A stretch of DNA of 64,000 bases from Alloyangia pacifica (GCF_020524285.1 NZ_JAIVKX010000004.1:310001-374000); one strand, 5' to 3'. Positions 33,703 through 42,302 are shown, numbered from the stretch's first letter. Made by a program: numbers and translations. Notes: generated by a model from the sequence alone, not told the origin.

Positions 33703-34733
33703 GCGATCTCCCCCCCGGCGGCCCGCGCAAGCAGGGTCCGATCCTGTTCGATCTCGACGAGGCGCAGCCGGCCCTCACCCCCTCCGAGGCGCCGCCGGTG
33801 CCCGAACCCAACCTGCCGAATCCGCAAGGTCAGGCGATGACCACCGCGGCGGCGCTGGCCGCCCGGCGCCCGTCGAAGCTGGCGCGCTGGTTCTGGGCGC
33901 TGGCCGGCACGCTGATCTCCGCCCTGATCTCCATCGCCGCCTGGCGCTTCGCCACCGATCTCATCGCCTCGGTGCCGCTGCTCGGCCTTGCCGTGTCGGT
34001 GCTGATGGCGCTGGTGGTGCTGGTCGGGCTTGCCATCGTGGTCAAGGAAATCGCCGCCATCTCGCGGCTGGCCAAGGTCGACGCGCTGCACCGGGCCGCC
34101 GATGCGGCGCTGGCCGCGGAGGACCTCAAGGCCGCGCGCAAGGTGGTCGATCAGCTCTCGAGCCTCTACGCCGGGCGCGAGGACACCCGCTGGGGCCGCG
34201 AGCGGCTGAAGGAGCGCGGCGCCGAGGTTTTCGACGCCTCGGGGCTGATCGGATTGGCCGAGACCGAGCTGCTGGCGCCGCTGGATGCCGCCGCCCGGCG
34301 CGAGGTCGAGGCTTCGGCGCGGCAGGTGGCGACGGTGACCGCGCTGGTGCCGCTGGCGCTGGCCGACGTGATCGCGGCGCTCTCGTCCAACCTGCGGATG
34401 ATCCGCCGCATCGCCGAGATCTACGGCGGGCGCTCGGGCACGCTCGGAAGCTGGCGTCTGACGCGGGCGGTGATGTCGCATCTCGTCGCGACCGGCGCGG
34501 TGGCCGTGGGCGACGACATGCTCGAGCCGGTGCTCGGCGGCGGCATCCTCGGCAAGCTCTCGCGCCGCTTCGGCGAGGGGCTGGTGAACGGCGCGCTGAC
34601 GGCGCGGGTCGGCGTCGCGGCCATCGAGGTCTGCCGCCCCCTGCCCTTCACCCGCCGCAAGCGCCCCTCGGTGCGCGAGATCATCCGCACCGCGCTGGCG
34701 GGCTTCGTGATCAAGGAGACCGGCAAGGGCTGA
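33699..34733 (+). CDS. YcjF-like membrane protein (TIGR01620/DUF697)
   Basis: A 344-residue inner-membrane protein. After a Pro-rich cytoplasmic N terminus come two spans (about 67-90 and 97-122) and a C-terminal DUF697 domain with VTALVPLALADVIAALSSNL and a positively charged end. It is the partner of YcjX in many proteobacteria. Starts inside the end of the GNAT gene. Confidence 0.82.
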   Translation: MSDLPPGGPRKQGPILFDLDEAQPALTPSEAPPVPEPNLPNPQGQAMTTAAALAARRPSKLARWFWALAGTLISALISIAAWRFATDLIASVPLLGLAVSVLMALVVLVGLAIVVKEIAAISRLAKVDALHRAADAALAAEDLKAARKVVDQLSSLYAGREDTRWGRERLKERGAEVFDASGLIGLAETELLAPLDAAARREVEASARQVATVTALVPLALADVIAALSSNLRMIRRIAEIYGGRSGTLGSWRLTRAVMSHLVATGAVAVGDDMLEPVLGGGILGKLSRRFGEGLVNGALTARVGVAAIEVCRPLPFTRRKRPSVREIIRTALAGFVIKETGKG

Positions 34734-34751
34734 GGCGTCGCGTTTCGGGCA

Positions 34752-34796
34752 ATTTGATCCGGCCCGATTTGATCCGGGCCGATTTGATCAGGGACA
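34752..34796. repeat. Three 15-base tandem repeats
   Basis: ATTTGATCCGGCCCG, ATTTGATCCGGGCCG and ATTTGATCAGGGACA in tandem, between the ycjF-like gene and the VIT gene. Confidence 0.85.
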
Positions 34797-34849
34797 AGGC
34801 GCGCTTGGCGCGGCATGGTCAGGCTCGTGCCGCAAGCAGGAGCCAGCCG

Positions 34850-35548
34850 ATGACCCGCCAGCCCGATGATGCCAGCGATCTTCCCCAGCCCGACGGCCAC
34901 GGCCGCCTGCGGGACGTCGTCTACGGCGCCATCGACGGATCGGTCACCACATTCGCCATTGTCGCCGGTGTCGCGGGCGCGGAGCTGTCGCCCTACATCA
35001 TCCTTGCCCTCGGCTTTGCCAACGTGCTGGCCGACGGCTTCTCCATGGCGGCGGGCAACTACTCCGGCACCAAGGCCGAGCTCGACGATCTGCGCCGCCT
35101 GCAGCAGCTCGAGCGGCGGCGGATCGCCTCCGAGCCGGAGACCGCACGCCGCGACCTGCGGAGGCAGCTGGCACGGCAGGGGCTGTCGGGAGAGGTGCTC
35201 GAGGCCGCCGCGGCGCAGATCGCCTCGGACCCGGCGCATTGGAGCCGCCAGTTGCTGGCGGGCGATCACGGGCTGTCGGAGATCGACCCGCAGCCGATGC
35301 GCGCCGCGCTGGCCACCTTTGCCGCCTTCCTCGCCGCCGGGCTGGTGCCGATGCTGCCTTTCGTGCTGGCGCTGGAGAATGCCCTCGCCACCGCCACCGG
35401 GCTCACCATGGCGAGCTTCTTCGCCATCGGCGCCTACAAGAGTCGCTGGTCGCTGACCCCTTGGTGGCGCTCCGGACTCGAGACGATGGCCATTGGCGGG
35501 GTGGCCGCGGGGCTGGCCTTTGCGGTTGGACGGCTCTTCGCGCTCTAG
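34850..35548 (+). CDS. VIT1/CCC1 family metal transporter
   Basis: A 232-residue membrane protein. RDVVYGAIDGSVTTFAIVAGV (about 20-40) and NVLADGFSMAAGNY are the conserved first two helices of the vacuolar iron transporter family; three more spans follow a charged cytoplasmic loop with Glu/Arg-rich helices that bind metal. It probably moves Fe2+ or Mn2+ out of the cytoplasm. The ATG at 34850 follows AGGAGCC. Confidence 0.9.
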   Translation: MTRQPDDASDLPQPDGHGRLRDVVYGAIDGSVTTFAIVAGVAGAELSPYIILALGFANVLADGFSMAAGNYSGTKAELDDLRRLQQLERRRIASEPETARRDLRRQLARQGLSGEVLEAAAAQIASDPAHWSRQLLAGDHGLSEIDPQPMRAALATFAAFLAAGLVPMLPFVLALENALATATGLTMASFFAIGAYKSRWSLTPWWRSGLETMAIGGVAAGLAFAVGRLFAL

Positions 35549-35570
35549 GCGCCGCGCGGTCCACAGGCAA

Positions 35571-35598
35571 GGAACCGACCAGACGGAACCGACCAGCG
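35571..35598. repeat. 14-base direct duplication
   Basis: GGAACCGACCAGAC is followed directly by GGAACCGACCAGCG, just after the VIT gene. No gene was found in the 190 bases between that gene and the small membrane protein. Confidence 0.75.
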
Positions 35599-35739
35599 CC
35601 ACATAAGGAGTTTTCGCGCGGCGCTGGCCGGAAGACGCCCCGATACCAGGGGCTTGGCGGGAGGAAACCCTCGCCCGGACCATCCGTGAGTGGCAGCGGG
35701 TCCGATCTTCAGGGCGAGGACTACAACAGGACGCCGGCC

Positions 35740-36033
35740 CTAATAGGCTGGCGCTACAGCGGGCGCAGCGGTTTCGGTCCCTCCGCTCCAGCCCGATGCG
35801 GAGCCGCCGGCTCCGCTTCCCGGGGCGGCGGGGGACTCACTGGCCCCACCAACCCTCAGGGTTCCGACCCCGACCACCAGGCCGAGGATCATCAGGACCG
35901 CGATCAGCAGGCCGCCGGTGAGCGTTCCGGCGCTTTCCGCTGGGCACGTGTCCGCCAAGCTCATTGCAGTCTCGGACCGCAGGTCCGAGCCGTAAGGGCT
36001 GTTTTGGTGCAGCCCGGAGTCACGATAGGCCAT
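35740..36033 (-). CDS. Small single-span membrane protein, unknown function
   Basis: Ninety-seven residues: a polar N terminus (MAYRDSGLHQNSPYGSD), one hydrophobic segment (LTGGLLIAVLMILGLVVGVG, about residues 39-58) and a Gly/Ala/Pro/Ser-rich tail that is probably disordered. GGAGG lies five bases before the ATG at 36033. It occurs between two multi-repeat spacers and I recognise no family. Confidence 0.55.
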   Translation of the reverse strand: MAYRDSGLHQNSPYGSDLRSETAMSLADTCPAESAGTLTGGLLIAVLMILGLVVGVGTLRVGGASESPAAPGSGAGGSASGWSGGTETAAPAVAPAY

Positions 36034-36336
36034 AACGCCTCCACGGGTTCGGATGCGCGCCGGGTACCAGTTGAGTGTCGGGAGGGGCGCCGCATTTGCG
36101 GTACAAAACCCGATCCACCGGCAAAGATCCTGCAAATCCGGCGCGCGCGCGGATTCTGGCGCGGTGCCGCCGGAGCCCGCGGCGGCGTTGGCGCATCCTC
36201 GCCACCGCGCGAGGGAACCGGCGGCGCCGCGCCGGTTTTCCCCGCGCCGCGAGGTGGATTTCCGCGCATTTCCCCAGCGTCAACGGGCTGCGCGCAACCA
36301 CTGGACCATCGCGAGTCGGATGCCTATAAGGCGCCC
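36034..36336. other. Upstream part of the 440-base ileS spacer
   Basis: No gene was found. It contains a terminator-like hairpin (36216-36239: AACCGGCG, six-base loop, CGCCGGTT, then TT) on the plus strand with no recognised plus-strand gene before it for about 670 bases. A possible ileS promoter, CTGGAC (36301-36306) and CTATAA (36324-36329) with a 17-base spacer, lies at the right end; transcription would start near 36336. Confidence 0.4.
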
Positions 36337-36387
36337 ATGATGCCCCGCAATGCGATCATCATTCGAATTACATGCCCGGCGCTCTGA
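36337..36387 (+). CDS. Isoleucine-rich leader peptide of ileS (candidate)
   Basis: A 16-codon ORF encodes MMPRNAIIIRITCPAL: four of sixteen residues are isoleucine, three in a row (ATC ATC ATT) and a fourth two codons on (ATT). It ends 86 bases before the ileS start. The stop codon begins at the last base of the left arm of a hairpin (36375-36404). AAGG lies five bases before the first ATG, although the candidate promoter would make the message almost leaderless. The layout matches ribosome-mediated attenuation in which isoleucyl-tRNA supply controls ileS. Confidence 0.5.
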   Translation: MMPRNAIIIRITCPAL

Positions 36388-36404
36388 TCAATAGAGCCGC
36401 CGGG
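36375..36404 (+). promoter_or_regulatory. Hairpin overlapping the ileS leader stop codon
   Basis: CCCGGCGCTCT (36375-36385) pairs with AGAGCCGCCGGG (36393-36404): eleven base pairs, one bulged C, a seven-base loop. The left arm begins five bases after the last Ile codon, so a ribosome stalled on the Ile codons would affect whether it forms. No T-run follows and I found no clear competing stem, so the mechanism is open. Confidence 0.5.
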
Positions 36405-36473
36405 ACAAGGCGTATGGACCGCCGCGCCGACCTTTCTCAGACATCTCCGACATAACTTCCGGGACCGCAGAAC

Positions 36474-39458
36474 ATGTGCGCCGACACCACCACCCAGACG
36501 CCTGACTACAAGGACACGCTGAACCTTCCGAAGACCGACTTCCCGATGCGCGCGGGCCTGCCCAAGCGCGAGCCCGAGTGGCTGGAACGGTGGGCGAAGA
36601 TCGGCGTCTACGACCGCCTCCGCGACAAGGCCGAGGACGGCTCGCGCACGCCCTTCACGCTGCACGACGGCCCGCCCTACGCCAACGGTCACCTGCACAT
36701 CGGCCACGCGCTGAACAAGACGATCAAGGACATGATCGTGCGCTCGCACCAGATGATGGGGCATGACGCGCGCTACGTGCCCGGCTGGGACTGCCACGGC
36801 CTGCCGATCGAGTGGAAGATCGAAGAGCAGTACCGCAAGAAGGGCAAGAACAAGGACGAGGTGCCGGTCATCGACTTCCGGCAGGAATGCCGCAAGTTCG
36901 CCGAAGGCTGGGTCGACATCCAGCGCGAGGAGTTCAAGCGCCTCGGCATCACCGGCAACTGGGACGATCCCTACCTCACCATGGCGTTTCACGCCGAGCG
37001 GGTGATCGCGGAAGAGTTCCAGAAGTTCCTGATGAACGGCACGCTCTACCAGGGCTCGAAGCCGGTCATGTGGTCGCCTGTCGAGAAGACCGCGCTGGCC
37101 GAAGCCGAGATCGAGTACCACGACCACAAGTCGCACACGATCTGGGTGCCGTTCGAGATCGTCTCGGGTGGCCACGTGGCACTGCCGCAGGGCGAGGATG
37201 ACGACTACGCGGGCGCCGACACCGAGCTGCTGGCCGAGGGGCTGCACAAGGCGCGCGTGGTAATCTGGACCACCACCCCCTGGACCATCCCCTCGAACAA
37301 GGCCATCGCCTTCAATCCCGCCATCGAATACGGCCTCTACGAGGTCACCGGCACGCCCGAGGAATGCTGGTGCTCGGTCGGCGATCTCTACGTCGTGGCC
37401 GACAAGCTGGCCGGCGACGTGTTCAAATCCGCGCGCCTCGAGCCCGGGATGTACGCCCGCAAGCGCGGCGTCTCGGCGGACGAGCTGTCGAGCCTCACCC
37501 TCGCCCACCCCTTCGCCGGCCTCGACGGCGCCGAGGGCTTCTGGGACTACGAGGTGCCGATGATCGACGGCGAGCACGTGACCGACGACGCGGGCACCGG
37601 CTTCGTGCACACCGCACCTTCGCACGGCGCCGACGACTATGAGTGCTTCGTCAAGCGCAACTGGATCGACCGGATGACCCACAACGTGGGCGAAGAGTCC
37701 GAGTTCCTGCCGCATGTGCCGTTCTTCGCCGGGCTGACCGTCTTTGACCACAAGGGCAAGGAAGGCAAGGCCAACGGGGCCGTGATCGCCAAGCTGGTCG
37801 AGGCGGGCGGCATCATCGCGCGCGGCCGCGTCACCCACTCCTACCCGCACAGCTGGCGCTCCAAGGCGCCGGTGATCTTCCGCAACACGCCGCAGTGGTT
37901 CGCCGCCATCGACCGCGACGTGAACGACGGGCAGGACGCGAACGGCAAGACCATCCGCGACCGCGCCCTCACCTGCATCGATCAGGTGAAATGGACGCCG
38001 CAGTCGGGCCGCAACCGTCTCTACTCGATGATGGAAGCCCGTCCGGACTGGGTGCTCTCGCGCCAGCGCGCCTGGGGCGTGCCGTTGACCTGCTTCACCA
38101 AGAAGGGCGCGCTGCCCACCGACGAGGGCTTCCTGCTGCGCGATCCCGAGGTCAACGCCCGCATTTGCGACGCCTTCGAGACCGAAGGCGCCGACTGCTG
38201 GTACGCCGAAGGCGCGAAGGAGCGCTTCCTCGGTGCGGGCTACAACGCCGATGAATGGGAGCAGGTCTACGACGTGCTCGACGTGTGGTTCGATAGCGGC
38301 TCGACCCATGCCTTCGTGCTGCGCGACCGCGCCGACGGCACCAAGGACGGCATCGCCGACGTCTACATGGAGGGCACCGACCAGCACCGCGGCTGGTTCC
38401 ACAGCTCGCTGCTGCAGTCGGTCGGCACCACCGGTCACGCGCCCTACCGCAACGTGGTCACCCATGGCTTCACGCTGGACGAGAAGGGCAACAAGATGTC
38501 CAAATCCCTCGGCAACACCATCGTGCCCGAAGAGGTGATCAAGCAGTACGGCGCCGACATCCTGCGCCTCTGGGTCGCCCAGACCGACTACACCGCCGAC
38601 CAGCGCATCGGGCCGGAGATCCTCAAGGGCGTGGCCGACGGCTACCGCCGCCTGCGCAACACCATGCGCTTCATGCTCGGCGCGCTCGGCCACTTCGAGG
38701 AGAGCGACCGGGTCGAAGCCGCCGACATGCCCGAGCTGGAGCGCTGGGTGCTGCACCGCCTTGCCGAGCTGGATGACGTGGTGCGCGAGGGCTACCGCGC
38801 CTATGACTTCCAGCACGTGTTCCAGCAGGTCTTCACCTTCTGCACCGTGGATCTGTCGGCCCTCTACTTCGACATCCGCAAGGACGCGCTCTACTGCGAC
38901 GGCGACACCCCCCGTCGCAAGGCCGCGCGCACGGTCATGGACCTGCTGTTCCACCGGCTGACCACCTGGCTCGCGCCGGTGCTGCCCTTCACCATGGAAG
39001 ACGTCTGGCTCGACCGCTTCCCGGGCGAGGACAGCTCGGTGCACCTGCAGGACTTCCCCGCCACGCCGCCCGCGTGGCGCGATGCCGCGCTGGCCGAGAA
39101 GTGGGGCAAAGTCCGCCAGGCCCGCCGCGCGGTCACCGCGGCGCTGGAAATCCAGCGCACCGAGAAGGTCATCGGCGCCTCGCTCGAGGCCTTCCCGGTG
39201 GTGCATGTCGAGGATGCGGAGATGTTGGAGGCGCTGAAATCGGTGGCCTTCGAGGACATCTGCATCACCTCGGACATCGCGCTGACCGCCGACCCGGCGC
39301 CGGCCGAGGCCTTCCGCATGGCCGATGTGCCGAACGTCGGCGTGGTCTTCGAGAAGGCCGAGGGTGAGAAGTGCCAGCGCTGCTGGAAGATCCTGCCCGA
39401 CGTCGGAACCCACAGCCACGCATCCACCTGCGCCCGCTGCGACGAGGCACTGGGCTAA
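36474..39458 (+). CDS. ileS: Isoleucyl-tRNA synthetase
   Basis: A 994-residue class I synthetase. HIGH is present as HLHIGHALN (about 73-81) and the second signature as KMSKSLGN (about 677); the CP1 editing domain lies between (WTTTPWTIPSNKAIAF, TGFVHTAPSHGADDY). The C-terminal zinc knuckle CQRCW...CARC is intact. It charges tRNA-Ile. No strong ribosome-binding site precedes the ATG. The 440-base spacer upstream carries an Ile-rich leader. Confidence 0.97.
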   Translation: MCADTTTQTPDYKDTLNLPKTDFPMRAGLPKREPEWLERWAKIGVYDRLRDKAEDGSRTPFTLHDGPPYANGHLHIGHALNKTIKDMIVRSHQMMGHDARYVPGWDCHGLPIEWKIEEQYRKKGKNKDEVPVIDFRQECRKFAEGWVDIQREEFKRLGITGNWDDPYLTMAFHAERVIAEEFQKFLMNGTLYQGSKPVMWSPVEKTALAEAEIEYHDHKSHTIWVPFEIVSGGHVALPQGEDDDYAGADTELLAEGLHKARVVIWTTTPWTIPSNKAIAFNPAIEYGLYEVTGTPEECWCSVGDLYVVADKLAGDVFKSARLEPGMYARKRGVSADELSSLTLAHPFAGLDGAEGFWDYEVPMIDGEHVTDDAGTGFVHTAPSHGADDYECFVKRNWIDRMTHNVGEESEFLPHVPFFAGLTVFDHKGKEGKANGAVIAKLVEAGGIIARGRVTHSYPHSWRSKAPVIFRNTPQWFAAIDRDVNDGQDANGKTIRDRALTCIDQVKWTPQSGRNRLYSMMEARPDWVLSRQRAWGVPLTCFTKKGALPTDEGFLLRDPEVNARICDAFETEGADCWYAEGAKERFLGAGYNADEWEQVYDVLDVWFDSGSTHAFVLRDRADGTKDGIADVYMEGTDQHRGWFHSSLLQSVGTTGHAPYRNVVTHGFTLDEKGNKMSKSLGNTIVPEEVIKQYGADILRLWVAQTDYTADQRIGPEILKGVADGYRRLRNTMRFMLGALGHFEESDRVEAADMPELERWVLHRLAELDDVVREGYRAYDFQHVFQQVFTFCTVDLSALYFDIRKDALYCDGDTPRRKAARTVMDLLFHRLTTWLAPVLPFTMEDVWLDRFPGEDSSVHLQDFPATPPAWRDAALAEKWGKVRQARRAVTAALEIQRTEKVIGASLEAFPVVHVEDAEMLEALKSVAFEDICITSDIALTADPAPAEAFRMADVPNVGVVFEKAEGEKCQRCWKILPDVGTHSHASTCARCDEALG

Positions 39459-39518
39459 GGCCCTCTGCTCCGTGCCGCTGCGGCGGCACGGACGAGAGGT
39501 GAGACTCTAAGAAAAGAC

Positions 39519-39549
39519 GAAAGGGCTGCGCGGATCGCGCGGCCCTTTT
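39519..39549 (+). terminator. Terminator of ileS
   Basis: AAAGGGCTGCGCG and CGCGCGGCCCTTT pair over 13 bases (one G-T) around GAT, then TT. Confidence 0.8.
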
Positions 39550-39568
39550 GCGTGACGGGCCAGCCGGC

Positions 39569-40183
39569 TCAGTTCCCCGCCCGGCGCATCATCATCTCGT
39601 GGACCGCCTGCATGCCGCGCGCCGCCATGTCGGAGACCTCGGCGGCATGGATCTGCAACGCGGCGACCATCTCCGGATCCTCCGAGGTCTGGGTGACGAT
39701 GATTCCGGACTCGGCCACCTCGATCTGCGTGTCGATCGCCTCGGGCCGGGCGAAGAAGATGTCGAGCGTCGGGCTCTGGATGAAGACCTGCGGGTCGTCT
39801 CCCGCCTCGACCCGCCCGAGCATCCCCGTGACATGGCCGATCAGCACGTCCATCACCTCGGGGTCCGAGGAGCGGGTGACGGTCCTTATGCCGTCCGGCA
39901 GGTTGGTCACCTCGCGGGAAAAGGTCCGGAAGTTGCGGAACATGGTCGCCAGCTCGGCGCTCTCTTCAGGGCTGGCGTTGCGCCCGTGCAGGCCGGGCAT
40001 ATTGACCTCGTCATGGCCCGTGCCGTCGGCGCCGTGGCCGTGCATCATGCCGCCGCCCATACCTCCGCCCATGCCGGGGCCGTGCGTCTGAGCCGCGGCG
40101 CTGCCGGCACCCAGAAGCACCGCAGCAACGGACAGTGCGCGGGCCGGACGCAGGACCGATGAAAACATTGCAAAGGACTGCAT
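39569..40183 (-). CDS. Conserved exported His/Met-rich protein
   Basis: A 204-residue secreted protein. The signal peptide ends ...AGSAAA near residue 30. The mature protein starts with a Gly/Met/His stretch (HGPGMGGGMGGGMMHGHG) that could bind metal, then a conserved domain (MPGLHGRNASPEESAELATM, VTRSSDPEVMDVLIGHVTGM, MAARGMQAVHEMMM). I recall such proteins in Rhizobiales and Rhodobacterales, sometimes near copper or heavy-metal genes; function is unknown. GGGAGAGA lies upstream of the ATG. Confidence 0.65.
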   Translation of the reverse strand: MQSFAMFSSVLRPARALSVAAVLLGAGSAAAQTHGPGMGGGMGGGMMHGHGADGTGHDEVNMPGLHGRNASPEESAELATMFRNFRTFSREVTNLPDGIRTVTRSSDPEVMDVLIGHVTGMLGRVEAGDDPQVFIQSPTLDIFFARPEAIDTQIEVAESGIIVTQTSEDPEMVAALQIHAAEVSDMAARGMQAVHEMMMRRAGN

Positions 40184-40297
40184 CGGCTCTCTCCCATAGC
40201 GTGCACCCCATGGATACAGCCAAGGCAGGCCGCGACCAAACCTTATATGCGTTATCACGCATCTGTTCCCAGAACCCGGCGGACACCGCCCCATAAA

Positions 40298-40323
40298 GCA
40301 AAAGGCGCCCCCTGCGGGACGCC
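40298..40323 (-). terminator. Terminator of the PagL-like gene
   Basis: On the minus strand GGCGTCCC, loop GCAGG, GGGCGCC, then TTTTGC; seven base pairs with one bulge. Confidence 0.65.
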
Positions 40324-40350
40324 CCTAGTTTCGCCGCCATGCCATGGGCG

Positions 40351-40872
40351 TCAGCGGGTCGGAATGCTGACCCGAAGCTGCACCGTTTCAACCCCGGGGT
40401 TGTCACCGTAGATCTCGGCGTTGGAGCGGTGATCGTAGCTCAGGCCGACGCGCCAGCCGCGCGCCGTCTCGTAGCCCAGCTCGATCCCCGAGCGGAACTC
40501 GATCGGGCCGCCGAGATCGAAGCCACCGTTGTCGAAGTAGAGCCCCGGCATCGCGTGCAGCTCCGCGTAGAACGGGCTGTATCCGAGGTTCATCTTGTAG
40601 GTCGCCCCGTAGCCGATCCAGCTTTCGCCGTCCTCGCTCACCGACACGCCCACCGCCGTCCCGAAGGGGCCGTACATGCGGCCGAAATCGTAGCGCAGGT
40701 AAGCCTCGGCCTTGGTGTCCGCCTGGCGATCGACCCATTGCCCCATCGAGAAGGCGGCGCGCGGCTGGGTCTCGCTCGGGCCGAGACAGCCGTTCGACGT
40801 GCCGCAGTGGTTGACCCCCATGTCGGTCAGGCCGCCGATCAGCATGAGCACTGCAAAGGTTCCGTTGGCCAT
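40351..40872 (-). CDS. pagL: PagL-type lipid A 3-O-deacylase
   Basis: A 173-residue outer-membrane beta-barrel. The active-site triad is recognisable: His148 and Ser150 in YDHRSNA and Glu162 in NPGVET. The +2 and +12 spacing equals that of the His-Ser-Glu triad in Pseudomonas PagL. Amphipathic strands (ESWIGYGATYKMNLGY, IELGYETARGWRVGLSYDH) form the barrel. It removes the 3-O acyl chain of lipid A. AGGAGGG lies five bases before the ATG. Confidence 0.75.
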   Translation of the reverse strand: MANGTFAVLMLIGGLTDMGVNHCGTSNGCLGPSETQPRAAFSMGQWVDRQADTKAEAYLRYDFGRMYGPFGTAVGVSVSEDGESWIGYGATYKMNLGYSPFYAELHAMPGLYFDNGGFDLGGPIEFRSGIELGYETARGWRVGLSYDHRSNAEIYGDNPGVETVQLRVSIPTR

Positions 40873-41003
40873 TCTGCCCTCCTGTCCGTCGCGACACAGG
40901 CCGCGCTCTTATTGTACCGGGGCTTGCATGGCGCAGGAACACGGCGCTGTCCACCCGGGGCCCCAGACAGGGCGCGCGCCGCATCCGCCGCGCAACAGCG
41001 CGC

Positions 41004-41459
41004 TCAGCGTGACAGCTGGCCCAGCAGCCCCTCGGCCGCGATCTCGACAAGGTCCAGCGCCCCGTCGAAATCCCTCGTGAAATAAGGGTCCGGCACCTCC
41101 GTCGCGCCGGTCTGCGGCGCGTAATCGGTGAAGAGCGCCAGCCGCGCCTTGCCGCCCGCGGGACGGATCGCCTCGAGGTTGGCCATGTTCGAGCCGTCCA
41201 TCGCCACGATCAAATCGAAGTGATGAAAGTCCTCCGGCGTCACCTGTCGCGCCCGCAGCCCCGACAGGTCGTAGCCCCGTGCCTTCGCCGCCCGCTGCAT
41301 CGGACCATAGGGCGCCTCGCCCACGTGCCAGTCGCCGGTGCCGGCGCTGTCGATCTCCAGCGGCAGCGCCCGCGCCTCGGCCATGGCGCGCAGCACCCCC
41401 TCGGCCGAGGGCGACCGGCAGATATTGCCCAGACAGACAAAGAGGATACGGTGGGTCAT
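41004..41459 (-). CDS. Low-molecular-weight protein-tyrosine phosphatase
   Basis: A 151-residue phosphatase. The P-loop CLGNICRS places the nucleophile at Cys9 and Arg15, and the general acid is in VPDPYF near residue 120. Such enzymes dephosphorylate tyrosine kinases or other phosphotyrosine proteins, often in exopolysaccharide control, but no kinase is adjacent. AGGAGA lies six bases before the ATG at 41459. Confidence 0.93.
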   Translation of the reverse strand: MTHRILFVCLGNICRSPSAEGVLRAMAEARALPLEIDSAGTGDWHVGEAPYGPMQRAAKARGYDLSGLRARQVTPEDFHHFDLIVAMDGSNMANLEAIRPAGGKARLALFTDYAPQTGATEVPDPYFTRDFDGALDLVEIAAEGLLGQLSR

Positions 41460-41589
41460 GCGGGTCTCCTTCCAGATCCGTGATAGCGCGAAGGCGCCCG
41501 GGATACAAAGCGGCCGGCGCAGCACCGCGGATCGGATAGGCAATCCCGCCAGACACGCAGGCGGACACGAAGGCAGACAAGGGGCAGCA

Positions 41590-42300
41590 ATGGCAGCGCA
41601 GGGCAGCACCGCAGAGAAGATCGTCATCCTCACCGGCGCCGGGATTTCCGCCGAAAGCGGGCTCGGCACCTTCCGCGACGAGGGCGGCCTCTGGGCCCAG
41701 CACCGGATCGAGGACGTGGCCACCCCCGAGGGCTTCGCCCGCAACCCGCAGCTTGTGCACGATTTCTACAACGCCCGCCGCGCGCAGGCCGCAAAGGCCG
41801 CGCCCAATGCCGCCCATGCCGCGCTGGCGCGGCTGCAGAAGGAGCACCCCGGCGAGGTCATCCTCGTCACCCAGAACGTCGACGGGCTGCATGAAAAGGC
41901 CGGGGCCGAGGCGATCCACATGCACGGCGTGCTCGACGGCGCGCTCTGCGCCGCCTGCGGCGCGCGGTGGCAAGCGCCGCTGGTCATGGGCCCCGCGGAT
42001 GGCTGCCCGGAATGCGCCCGCCCGGCGACCCGCCCCGACATCGTCTGGTTCGGCGAGATGCCCTACTTCATGGACGAGATCGCCGAGCACCTCGAGAGCT
42101 GCGACCTCTTCGCCGCAATCGGCACCTCGGGGCAAGTCTACCCGGCGGCGGGATTCGTCCAGGAGGCGGCCTATGCCGGGGCGCATACGGTGGAGCTGAA
42201 TCTCAGCGACAGCGACACCTCGCACAGCTTCGCCGAACACCGGGTCGGTCCGGCCAGCCGGCTCGTTCCGCTCTGGGTCGAAGAGCTCCTGGCGCGCTAG
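41590..42300 (+). CDS. cobB: Sirtuin NAD-dependent protein deacylase
   Basis: A 236-residue sirtuin. TGAGISAESGLGTFRD (15-30) and QNVDGLHEKAG (about 93-103) bind NAD, HMHG holds the catalytic His, and CAAC...CPEC bind zinc. It removes acyl groups (acetyl, succinyl) from lysines. It is divergent from the tyrosine phosphatase gene. Confidence 0.93.
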   Translation: MAAQGSTAEKIVILTGAGISAESGLGTFRDEGGLWAQHRIEDVATPEGFARNPQLVHDFYNARRAQAAKAAPNAAHAALARLQKEHPGEVILVTQNVDGLHEKAGAEAIHMHGVLDGALCAACGARWQAPLVMGPADGCPECARPATRPDIVWFGEMPYFMDEIAEHLESCDLFAAIGTSGQVYPAAGFVQEAAYAGAHTVELNLSDSDTSHSFAEHRVGPASRLVPLWVEELLAR

Positions 42301-42302
42301 GC

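Noticed and set aside
36324-39419. Open frame of about 1030 codons on the minus strand over ileS
   Set aside because: It is the antisense shadow of ileS in GC-rich DNA: His/Val/Arg/Gly-rich residues without domains, no ribosome-binding site, and ileS is unmistakable on the other strand.
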